The notes under the pieces were generated by a model that was not told the origin of the DNA, did no database searches, and was given only the letters and a program-made list of their open reading frames with translations. A stretch of 64,000 nucleotides of DNA from Allokutzneria multivorans (GTDB lineage Bacteria; Actinomycetota; Actinomycetes; Mycobacteriales; Pseudonocardiaceae): positions 248,001-312,000 of the forward strand of contig NZ_BAABAL010000012.1 of the NCBI RefSeq assembly GCF_039537405.1, written 5' to 3'. The position numbers and the translations under genes are program-made. This document shows, in pieces, positions 7,502 to 15,364 of the stretch; positions within the stretch are counted from its first letter, which is position 1; each line of letters begins with the position of its first letter.

Positions 7502-8771
7502 GATTCGCACCGTTGCCGAACTGCTGTCGGAAGTCGTTCGGGCCGAGCTTCCGTTGCTCGATGCAAGCGACATCAAACACGCGCCCACTATCGGCGACAT
7601 GTACGAGGGCCTTTCTGCCGAACTACTCGCGCGCGCAATTCCCGAAGGCTTAGACTTGAAGGTGGTCACGGGTTTTGCGACGGACGGAGCCGGAAATCTC
7701 TCCGGCCAGTTGGATTGCATGGTGGTCCGCGGCGAAGGGGAACCGGTCCCGTACACGAAGGCGTTCGTCTGGCACGTCAAGGACATCATCGCCGTTATCG
7801 AGGTCAAGAAAAACCTTCACAGCGCCGAGATGGCCGATGCACTCGAACAACTGCGATCGGTCAAGAAGCTTGAGAGTGATTACAGGAGCAATGCAGGACC
7901 TCAGCGCGTGGACATCAGGCCAGCCTTAACAGCATTCGCTGAGACGACTCGTCGGGTTGCCCCCCAAGACATCAACGAGCTTTCGACCGAGGATCAGCTT
8001 ATTTTCCATACGTTGGTCATCGAGCAAGTCTCCATCATCCGTATTGCATTGGGCCTTCATGGGTTCAAGAGTGAATTGGCATTTCGCAAGGCGCTTGTCG
8101 ATATCCTTCAAGTCAACATCGGAGTCGATGGCTTCAGTCCTGGCAGCTTTCCTCAGCTGATCATCTCCGGCAGTTACTCCCTGTTCAAGGCCAACGGGCG
8201 CCCTTACTCGACGCGTTTGACCAACGGCGACGAATGGCCTTTCTACCTATCAACTCCCGTCAACCCATTGCTCCTCCTTCTAGAGTTCATCTGGACGCAG
8301 CTTGACGAGCTCTTCAACATGCCCGATTTGTGGGGCGAAGATATGGATCTTGAGATACCACGCGCACTACTGTTCGCAAAGGGCGATCCTCATGGTTGGC
8401 ATGTCAGATTTGTTGACCCATCCAAGGAAGAACTGAGAGCGGCCCCAACGACACGGCCCTGGGAGCCCGCCTTTGTCACCTTGGAAGAGTTCGTGGTTCT
8501 GCAACAGCTATCCGCAGGCAAGAAAATCGCCATGGACGACGAGAAACTCCTATCATGGCTTCGACAGTGCGACGTCAAGCCAGAGACACTGCGCGACAAC
8601 CTTCTGGAGACCAGCCTAGTAGCGATACAAGGCCAGGAACTACGGCTCATTGCCCGCGACTGCCTCTGCGCAATCCTTCCCACGGGGGAATACGTCGCCG
8701 CCGAGAACAACACCGGCAGATTGACCCGCTGGATCGCCAAGCAGTACCCCTCTGCGTCGAACCCGACATAA
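7500..8771 (+). CDS. DUF6602 protein with a PD-(D/E)XK-nuclease-like motif
   Basis: 423 residues. The N-terminal third matches the DUF6602 pattern: PTIGDMYEGLSAELLARAIP, then LSGQLDCMVV and IIAVIEVKKNL. The Asp of QLD and the ExK of EVKK have the order and spacing of a PD-(D/E)XK nuclease active site. The rest is alpha/beta with no domain I can name. Codon use is clearly less GC-rich than in the core genes to the right, consistent with transfer. DUF6602 genes often lie in accessory or defence-rich regions; a nuclease role is inference from the motif. Confidence 0.75.
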   Translation: MIRTVAELLSEVVRAELPLLDASDIKHAPTIGDMYEGLSAELLARAIPEGLDLKVVTGFATDGAGNLSGQLDCMVVRGEGEPVPYTKAFVWHVKDIIAVIEVKKNLHSAEMADALEQLRSVKKLESDYRSNAGPQRVDIRPALTAFAETTRRVAPQDINELSTEDQLIFHTLVIEQVSIIRIALGLHGFKSELAFRKALVDILQVNIGVDGFSPGSFPQLIISGSYSLFKANGRPYSTRLTNGDEWPFYLSTPVNPLLLLLEFIWTQLDELFNMPDLWGEDMDLEIPRALLFAKGDPHGWHVRFVDPSKEELRAAPTTRPWEPAFVTLEEFVVLQQLSAGKKIAMDDEKLLSWLRQCDVKPETLRDNLLETSLVAIQGQELRLIARDCLCAILPTGEYVAAENNTGRLTRWIAKQYPSASNPT

Positions 8772-8939
8772 GAGGTGGTAGTTACCCGTCCGACCTATGC
8801 AAGGACCGCCCTATCAACGTCCCCCGCCACCGGTGACGCCGCTCATGCTCTGCACTTCCCGTCTCGGTCGGTGTGATCACAGCAACCGGGGCTGTGATTC
8901 TCGAATGCCTCAACGCCTGACCCGTCGTAGAGTCGCGGC

Positions 8940-9443
8940 GTGGAGCAGTGGCCCCGGTCCGAGGACGAGCGGTATCTACGGTTGGCGCTGCGTGCGTTGG
9001 ACGCGGCAGCGCAGCGGTTGGCGCTCCAGCGGCACGACGTCGAGCAGGCGTACGCCGCTGTCGGTGAGGTGTTGTTCTGGGCGCGGTCGCGCGATGAAGG
9101 GTTCGAGAAGCTTTTCCCGTCCACGTACCGTGCTGCTCGCCAGTCCGACGACGAGGGCAGCCTGCTACCCGGTATCCAGTGGGCACGGAATCGGATCGGG
9201 CATCAACGGGCGGTTGTGATCAACAAGCATCACGGGACCGAGGTCGGTTTCTGGGTGCTCGGGGAAGGTGTTCTCGGCACGAGAGATCACATGATGTGGT
9301 CTCCCGTGGCCGCAATTCCTCCCGGAACAAGCCCCTTCGGCAGAGACGTCTATGAATCGCGGCTGGCGGGGCGCGATGTCATGGAGGCCGTTAATGCGGC
9401 CTGTATGTGGCTTGCTCGGGCTCGGGAACAGTTCCCGTCCTGA
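8940..9443 (+). CDS. Hypothetical helical protein
   Basis: 167 residues from GTG 8940, with no strong ribosome site. Mostly helical; residues near 80-88 (WARNRIGHQ) contain R-x4-H, the layout of the HEPN ribonuclease active site, but the rest is too unlike known HEPN families to call. The C-terminus (EAVNAACMWLARAREQF) is a helix. Function unknown. Confidence 0.55.
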   Translation: MEQWPRSEDERYLRLALRALDAAAQRLALQRHDVEQAYAAVGEVLFWARSRDEGFEKLFPSTYRAARQSDDEGSLLPGIQWARNRIGHQRAVVINKHHGTEVGFWVLGEGVLGTRDHMMWSPVAAIPPGTSPFGRDVYESRLAGRDVMEAVNAACMWLARAREQFPS

Positions 9444-9449
9444 GCCGAC

Positions 9450-10155
9450 TCAGCGGTAGTTCCATTTCTGCCCGGTTCCTGTGTACTGCTCCACGGAAAT
9501 CGTGCTGACCCCGGAGCGCATCCGATCCGTGTAGAGACGACCTTCGAGGTGGTCGATCTCGTGCGCGACCAAGCGAGCAAGTCCCTGCACGAACGTTGCG
9601 ATTCTGGCATTTCCATCGATGTCGGCGTATTCGACGTCGATGGCCAGCGGACGCGGCACCATCTCCCGGACGCCGAAAAAGCTGAGGCGTCCTTCGTACT
9701 TCTCGTCGGCCTCAGCCGACTCGTCGATCACGCGCGGGTTCAGCAACGTGATCAGCTCTCCCTCGGGGGTGCGCACGAGGGCGGCCGCTCGGCCGATCCC
9801 GACCTGCGGGGCGGCGATTACCATTCCTTTACCGAACGTGTGGACCTGGGACACACGCTCCATCGATGCAGCGAGCAACCACAACACGACGAGCGTCCTC
9901 GGCCTAGGCGGGCAGGTCGAACGGGCGGGCCTGCTCGCGCAAAATGACTTCTCCGGCCTGCACGATCCCGATGTCTCTCATCTGCTGCGTGGGAGTGGTC
10001 ACGACGGAAGCCTTTCCGGCCTGATTGCCGGGTTTCATACGCCATTCCAGCCGATACCGGGCATGCATTGGTGGATTCTCGGCCATCCACGAAAAGCGCA
10101 CACGGTCGGCCAGTTCGACGCGACGGATTGGCGACCGAAACGGTAACCCATCCAT
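9450..10155 (-). pseudogene. def: Decayed peptide deformylase gene
   Basis: The actinobacterial peptide deformylase sequence is present in two frames. The N-terminal part (MRDIGIVQAGEVILREQARP) ends at a TAG (9906-9904), which is followed in frame by AEDARRVV; a one-base shift then leads into the second frame, which carries the rest (FGKGMVIAAPQVGIG, then VAHEIDHLEG with the HExxH zinc motif). The metal-binding cysteine of the EGCLS motif is changed to arginine (EGRLS). Nonsense codon, frameshift and lost zinc ligand all argue for a dead gene. The presumed start at 10155 follows an N-terminal extension (NPPMHARYRLEWRMKPGNQ). Confidence 0.85.
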
Positions 10156-10168
10156 TTGCATCCCGGTT

Positions 10169-11068
10169 TCAGTTCGATCGAGCGCGAGCTTGAGCATGCC
10201 GGGGTTCCGTCGCTGGCCTCGGACGAGCCGATGGCCTTGGACGGGCGGCGCGCCGGGAGAAGACGTTGCAGGCGGTCTCGAACTCGTCGAAGCGGTAGCG
10301 GTGGGTAATGTAGCGCTCCGCGTCGAGTCGGCCCGCGGCCAGCATCCGCAGCAGGCGCGGCGTGAAGTTGGTGTCGACCACGCCCGTGGTGAGCGTGATG
10401 TCGCGGATCAACAGCTCTTCGAGGTGCAGCGTGGCGGGCTTGCCGTGCACGCCGACGTTCGCGGCCTGGCCGCCGGGGTGGACAAGGCGGGTGCACAGCT
10501 CGAAGCTCTCCGGCACCCCGATCGCCTCGATCACGGTGTCGGCGCCGAGGTCGTCAGTCAGCTCAGCGATGACGGTCATCGGGTCGTCGGAGGCGTTGAT
10601 GGCGATATCCGCGCCGAACAGCTTGGCGGCGTCCAACCGCGAGCCCGCGAGGTCGACCACGACGACCGTGTCACCCGGGGTGACGCGCCCATTGAGCACG
10701 CCTACCTCGTAGGAGGTCGGGAGGATGTCGGCCAGCATCACCGCGGCGGCGTCGCAGACTGCCTCCGGCAGCAGGTGGGTGGAGGTGTCGGCGAAGGACA
10801 CCCGGACGTACTCGGCCTGCGTGCCGTCGATGGTGTGCCCGAGCGTCCACCCGCCGCCGCCCTGGCACCGGCCGTAGGTCCCGGTGCGGCAGCAGTCGCA
10901 GCGCCCGCAGGCGGTGATGCAGGAGATCAGCACCCAGTCGCCGGGCTTGCGGCCCAGCACGGCGGGGCCGACGCTCTCGATCGTGCCGACCGCCTCGTGG
11001 CCGAGGACGCGGCCCGCCTCCACCTCCGGGACGTCACGCTTAAGGATGTGCAGTTCAGTGTGGCTGGA
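10169..11068 (-). pseudogene. Decayed zinc-dependent alcohol dehydrogenase gene
   Basis: Homology to class III-like zinc alcohol dehydrogenases starts at TELHILKRDVPEV, upstream of any start codon and right after an in-frame TGA near 11069. The structural zinc Cys4 (CGRCDCCRTGTYGRC) is kept. The segment PGDTVVVVDLAGSRLDAA lacks about 25 residues containing the GxGxxG nucleotide-binding motif that normally lies between VVV and DLA. The last residues (NVFSRRAARPRPSARPRP) are out of frame relative to the usual end. Truncation, internal deletion and frameshift make function very unlikely. Bases 11069-11322, just upstream, hold nothing I recognise. Confidence 0.85.
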
Positions 11069-11322
11069 TCAGGACCTTTGCGCGTTCAGAACGTCACGGA
11101 AGGTTCCAGACGATCAACGGGACGAGGGCGTGCGTCGGCGAGCAAGTTCACGGCTCGTTCTCGACCTCGATGAATCGAGCACCCGACTGGATCGAGTCGT
11201 GAGGTAGTCGTGTCGGACGTGCCGAACTTCGATCTTGTGCGACACAGACTCCTTTACTCGGCCGATTACACTGGTAGCTGACCTCGAAAAACCGACCGGA
11301 GCACGCCGCTTCGACCCTCCAC

Positions 11323-11367
11323 GACTGGGGGTCAAGGGGTCGCAGGTTCAAATCCTGTCGTCCCGAC
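11323..11367 (+). other. 3' fragment of tRNA-Pro(GGG); attachment-site junction
   Basis: GACTGGGGGTCAAG contains a proline anticodon loop (CTGGGGG) and its 3' stem, followed by the variable region, a full T arm (GCAGG-TTCAAAT-CCTGT) and the acceptor 3' strand CGTCCCG plus A. The 5' half of the tRNA is missing: the bases before 11323 do not form a D arm or acceptor strand. A tRNA 3' end without its 5' half, followed by a normal terminator, is what integrase-mediated insertion into a tRNA gene leaves at the far junction (attR). The intact tRNA should be at the other end of the element, off the left edge. Confidence 0.85.
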
Positions 11368-11373
11368 GGTCGG

Positions 11374-11416
11374 AAGGCTCTTCGCAGGTCAGACACTGCG
11401 AAGAGCCTTCTTTTTT
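11374..11416 (+). terminator. Rho-independent terminator after the tRNA fragment
   Basis: Perfect 14-bp stem AAGGCTCTTCGCAG / CTGCGAAGAGCCTT around an 8-base loop, followed by CTTTTTT. This is one of the few terminators here with a T-run and is the native tRNA terminator. Confidence 0.9.
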
Positions 11417-11481
11417 GATCTTGGCACGGACGTCGAGGCCGAGCACGCCGCTCGTCAAGCCCTTGACTCGCCAGACTTCCG

Positions 11482-11645
11482 ATGCCGCTTCTCGATCTTG
11501 ACAAGCTCACCGCCGACCTCGCCCACATCTGGGCGGGCTTCCTGCTGGGGTGGGACCGCAGCCTGCGCTCGGCGAACTACCCCGAGACCACCCGCTACAA
11601 CTACCTGCTCGCCGCCGCACAGCTCGCTCGGTGCCTGCCTGAGCG
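11482..11645 (+). pseudogene. N-terminal fragment of a tyrosine-recombinase integrase
   Basis: From ATG 11482 the frame encodes about 54 residues (WDRSLRSANYPETTRYNYLL within) typical of the SAM-like core-binding N-terminus of actinobacterial tyrosine recombinases. Homology stops near 11645 and the catalytic domain is absent. By chance the frame stays open into the WGR gene, but the residues between (DSRVCSCFPRRCRTPS) are not protein-like and that gene has its own start. The fragment is probably the scar of an earlier integration at the same tRNA. Confidence 0.75.
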
Positions 11646-11715
11646 AGAAGTCGATTCACGTGTGTGTTCCTGCTTTCCCCGGCGCTGTCGGACCCCCTCC
11701 GTATGGTCTTGCGAC

Positions 11716-14259
11716 ATGGATCAGCTCGGTACGGCGGCACGCCGCTGGGAGTTCGTCGGCGGCGGCTCGGAGAAGTTCTGGGAGCTCGAACGCGCGGGTG
11801 CCACGGTCACCGTGCGCTACGGCCGGATCGGGACCAACGGCCAGGTCAAGGCCAAGGAACTGGCCTCGGTCGAGGCCGCGCGCAGCCATGCCGAGAAGCT
11901 GATCGCCGAGAAGGAGCGCAAGGGCTACCGCGAGGCGGGTGAGCCCACCGCGCCCGAACCGAGGCCCGCTCCGGCGCCGGTGTCGACCGACGAGGAAACA
12001 TTCGTCGTGCGGAGCCATGTCCTCACCGATCCGGCCCCGGAGCCCGCCGCGGCGGCCGCGCTCAGCACCGCGGCCGAGGCGCCGCCGCGGGTCGAGGACG
12101 CGCCGGAGGATTGCCTGCCGAGAGTGCTCGTCTCGCCACCGTGGACGGTCGAGCGCGAGCAGGCCGAGCCGATCGTGATCACCGGTCTCCAGCCGCCCGC
12201 CGAGCGGCACGTGGTGTGGGTCGACGACGAGCGGCAGCACTGGGAGAACTCGTCGCAGTACCAGCAGAACGGTGGCTGGGCGTTCTCCGCGCGCGAATTC
12301 CGGGAGGGCAGCGTGCCCCTGTGGGTGGCGATCCGGCTGTTCGCCTCCGCGCCGGAGGAGATCGCGCGACCGCTGCTCAAGGACTGGCGACCCACCGAGC
12401 ACGAGGGCGGTAATAGCTTCACGGCCAGGATGATCGCGCGCTTCGAGCTGGACGCGTTGCCCTTGGTCCTCGTGTTGGCGAAGGCGCGACCGACCCACTG
12501 GGCCAGCTATCTGGCGCCCTACTTCGACAGCGAGATCGCGGCCTGCATGGCGGAGTGGCTCGTCCGGCTGAAGTCGTTGCGCACCACAGCGACCGCCTGG
12601 TTCGACCGGCATTCGGAGGCCGCCGCGCGCGCGTTGGTCCCCGCCGCGCTGGGCGCCGATGCGAAGCAACGCCAAGCCGCCGAGACCGCGCTCCAGCTGA
12701 TCGCCAAGCGCGCCGGGAACTCGGTCGTGCTCGACGGCGCGCGCGAGTACGGCCCCGAGGCGGCGGAGGCGGTGCGGGCACTGCTCGCCGTCGATCCCCT
12801 CGACGTCCTCCCCGCCGAGATGCCGAAGCTGGCAGCGTGGGCCGACGCCGGACTGCTGCCGCAGTTGTTGTTGCGCGACCGCAGATCCGCTTTGTCGGCG
12901 GTGGCCGCGAACAGGGCGATCATGATGCTGGCGATCTCCAGGCCCGGCGACCTCTACCCGGGCGTCGCGGTGCTCAAGGAGATCTGCGACCCCACCTCGC
13001 TCGCGGAGTTCGGCTGGGCCCTGTTCGAGCACTGGCGCAGCGACGGCACCCCGCCGAAGCAGGCGTGGGCGCTGACCGTGCTCGGCGCGATCGGCGACGA
13101 CGACACCGTGCGCAGGCTCAAGCCGCTGATCCTGGCCTGGCCGGGCGAGAGCGGGCACCACCGCGCGGTCGCGGGACTGGACGTGCTCGCCGAGATCGGC
13201 ACCGACGCCGCGCTGACGCAGCTCAACGACGTCGCGCAGAAGGCGAAGTTCAAGGGCCTCAAGACCCGCGCCCAGGAGAAGATCGCCGAGGTCGCCGACC
13301 AGCTCGGCCTCAGCGCGGAGCAGTTGGCCGACCGGCTCGTCCCGGACTTCGGCCTCGACGCCGACGGCAGCATGACGCTGGACTACGGCCCGCGCGGCTT
13401 CGTCGTCGGCTTCGACGAGCAGCTCAAGCCCTTCGTCGCCGACTCGGACGGCAAGCGCCGCAAGGACCTGCCCAAGCCCGGCGCGAAGGACGACCAGAAG
13501 CTGGCCCCCTTGGCGCACAAGCGGTTCGCCGCGTTGAAGAAGGACGTGCGCACCACGGCCGCCGACCAGATCCGGCGACTCGAAGCCGCGATGGTGCGCG
13601 GACGGCGCTGGACCCTCGCGGAGTTCCAGGAGCTCTTCGTCGCGCACCCCTTGCTGTGGCACATCGCGCGCAGGCTGGTGTGGGCGAGCTACGACGGGGA
13701 CCAGCTCGCCACCGCGTTCCGCCTCGCCGAGGACCGCACCTTCGCCGACGTCGGGGACGACGCGCTGGAGCTGGCCGGCACCGTCGAGATCGGCGTCGCG
13801 CACCCGCTGCACCTCGGCGACGCACTGCCCGCGTGGGCCGAGGTCTTCGCGGATTACGAGATCCTGCAACCCTTCCCGCAGCTCGGCCGGGCGGTCCACG
13901 CGTTCACCGCTGAGGAGCTCACCGCGAACGCGCTCAAGCGCTTCCACGACATCGCCGTGCCGACCGGCCGGATCGTCGGCCTGCAACGGCGCGGCTGGGA
14001 GCGCGCGATGCCGCAGGACAACGGGATCGAACCCTGGATCAGCCGCGCTGTCCCCGGCGGCGCGGTGGTGATCAACCTCGATCCGGGCATCACGGTGGGC
14101 ATGCTGGAGATGTTCCCCGAACAGCGGATCGAGGACATCTGGGTCAACGACACCGCGGACGGGGCGTGGAGCAACCGGCGGGTTCGCGGCTTCGCGGAAC
14201 TGGACCCGGTCACCGCCTCCGAGGTGCTCGCCGAGCTGACCGAACTCACCACCACCTGA
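11716..14259 (+). CDS. WGR and DUF4132 domain protein (YehI/MolR-like)
   Basis: 847 residues from ATG 11716. A leaderless start is plausible because a TATGGT box lies at 11702-11707 and no ribosome site is present. Residues about 8-75 form a WGR domain (FWELERAGATVTVRYGRIGT), followed by an acidic Pro/Ala linker, a long helical-repeat region and a C-terminal DUF4132 domain (VGLQRRGWERAMPQDNG; VINLDPGITVGM). This matches E. coli YehI/MolR. It is the first gene of a five-gene run with MoxR, DUF5682, VWA and SWIM proteins in the yeh order. The biochemical role is unknown; the WGR domain suggests nucleic-acid or ADP-ribosylation contact. Confidence 0.85.
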   Translation: MDQLGTAARRWEFVGGGSEKFWELERAGATVTVRYGRIGTNGQVKAKELASVEAARSHAEKLIAEKERKGYREAGEPTAPEPRPAPAPVSTDEETFVVRSHVLTDPAPEPAAAAALSTAAEAPPRVEDAPEDCLPRVLVSPPWTVEREQAEPIVITGLQPPAERHVVWVDDERQHWENSSQYQQNGGWAFSAREFREGSVPLWVAIRLFASAPEEIARPLLKDWRPTEHEGGNSFTARMIARFELDALPLVLVLAKARPTHWASYLAPYFDSEIAACMAEWLVRLKSLRTTATAWFDRHSEAAARALVPAALGADAKQRQAAETALQLIAKRAGNSVVLDGAREYGPEAAEAVRALLAVDPLDVLPAEMPKLAAWADAGLLPQLLLRDRRSALSAVAANRAIMMLAISRPGDLYPGVAVLKEICDPTSLAEFGWALFEHWRSDGTPPKQAWALTVLGAIGDDDTVRRLKPLILAWPGESGHHRAVAGLDVLAEIGTDAALTQLNDVAQKAKFKGLKTRAQEKIAEVADQLGLSAEQLADRLVPDFGLDADGSMTLDYGPRGFVVGFDEQLKPFVADSDGKRRKDLPKPGAKDDQKLAPLAHKRFAALKKDVRTTAADQIRRLEAAMVRGRRWTLAEFQELFVAHPLLWHIARRLVWASYDGDQLATAFRLAEDRTFADVGDDALELAGTVEIGVAHPLHLGDALPAWAEVFADYEILQPFPQLGRAVHAFTAEELTANALKRFHDIAVPTGRIVGLQRRGWERAMPQDNGIEPWISRAVPGGAVVINLDPGITVGMLEMFPEQRIEDIWVNDTADGAWSNRRVRGFAELDPVTASEVLAELTELTTT

Positions 14260-14275
14260 ACCGGAGACGGCACCC

Positions 14276-15364
14276 TTGCACGCGGAAACCCTGCAACGAC
14301 CACCGGCGGAGATCCGCCACGCCGACGAGCTGGCGCGGCTGCGCGAGGCCGACACCGCGCCGCGACCACCGGGCTGGGCGCTGAGCCTGCAAGCCGCCCG
14401 GCGCTTCGTGGTAGGCGACGAGCGGGCCGGGATCACCCGCAAGTTCGTCGGTGACCCGTCGCTGATCGACCGCGCCCTGGTCACCCTCGCCACCAGCCGC
14501 GGTCTGATGCTGGTCGGCGAGCCCGGCACGGCGAAGTCGCTGCTCTCGGAGCTGATCGCGGCGGCGGTCTGCGGCGAGTCCACGCTGACCGTGCAGGGCG
14601 GCGCGGCCACCACCGAGGACCAGGTCAAGTACTCCTGGAACTACGCGTTGCTGCTCGCCGAGGGTCCGTCGGCGCGTTCGCTGGTGCCGGCGCCGATGCT
14701 GCGCGGCATGGCGGAGGGCAAGGTGGTCCGCTTCGAGGAGATCACCCGCTGCCCGCTGGAAGTGCAGGACTCGCTGCTGTCCCTGCTCTCCGAACGCGTC
14801 GTGGCGATCCCGGAGCTGCCCGGCCCGGACGGGATGGTCTTCGCCCGCGAGGGCTTCACCGTGATCGCCACGGCCAACACCCGCGACCGCGGCGTCAACG
14901 AGATGAGCGCGGCCCTCAAGCGCCGCTTCAACTTCGAGACGGTCTTCCCGATCGCCGACTTCGACACCGAGCTGGAGCTGGTCCAGCGCGAGGCGACGAG
15001 CCTGCTGCACCGCTCCGGTGTGGCGGTCGCTCCGCGCCTCGACGTGCTGGAGGTGCTGGTCTCCACCTTCCGCGAGCTGCGCACCGGCACCACCGAGAGC
15101 GGCCAGTCGATGGACCGCCTCAGCACGGTGATGAGCACCGCCGAGGCCGTCTCGGTGGCGCACGCGGTGGGCTTGCGCGGGTGGTACCTGCGCGGGGAGG
15201 CGGGTACTCCGGCCGACATCGTGGAGTGCCTGGCGGGTACGGCGGCGAAGGACAGCGGTGAGGACTTGGCGCGGCTGCGCCGATACCTCGAACAGCAGGT
15301 GCCCCGGCGCAGTGGGAAGCAGTGGCGGGCGCTGCACGAGGCGCGCCACCTGCTGCCGGGCTGA
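14276..15364 (+). CDS. MoxR-type AAA+ ATPase (YehL-like)
   Basis: 362 residues from TTG 14276 with GGAGA upstream. Walker A GEPGTAKS near residues 81-88, Walker B VVRFEEITR near 151-159 and sensor 1 ATANTRDRG near 198-206. MoxR ATPases remodel or activate partner proteins, usually together with VWA proteins; here the VWA partner is two genes downstream. The stop overlaps the DUF5682 start as TGATG, so expression is coupled. Confidence 0.9.
   Translation: MHAETLQRPPAEIRHADELARLREADTAPRPPGWALSLQAARRFVVGDERAGITRKFVGDPSLIDRALVTLATSRGLMLVGEPGTAKSLLSELIAAAVCGESTLTVQGGAATTEDQVKYSWNYALLLAEGPSARSLVPAPMLRGMAEGKVVRFEEITRCPLEVQDSLLSLLSERVVAIPELPGPDGMVFAREGFTVIATANTRDRGVNEMSAALKRRFNFETVFPIADFDTELELVQREATSLLHRSGVAVAPRLDVLEVLVSTFRELRTGTTESGQSMDRLSTVMSTAEAVSVAHAVGLRGWYLRGEAGTPADIVECLAGTAAKDSGEDLARLRRYLEQQVPRRSGKQWRALHEARHLLPG

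Noticed and set aside
10025..11173. A 382-codon plus-strand open frame antisense to the decayed dehydrogenase
   Set aside because: Translation is not protein-like (Gly/Val/Ala-rich without motifs), whereas the minus strand clearly matches alcohol dehydrogenase.
11482..14259. A fused integrase-WGR protein, because the frame is open throughout
   Set aside because: The residues between the two parts are not protein-like, and the WGR domain has its own ATG with a -10 box at leaderless distance.
11656..14628. A 990-codon minus-strand open frame over the WGR/DUF4132 gene
   Set aside because: Shadow of the real gene; the plus strand has recognisable WGR and DUF4132 domains and coupled neighbours.
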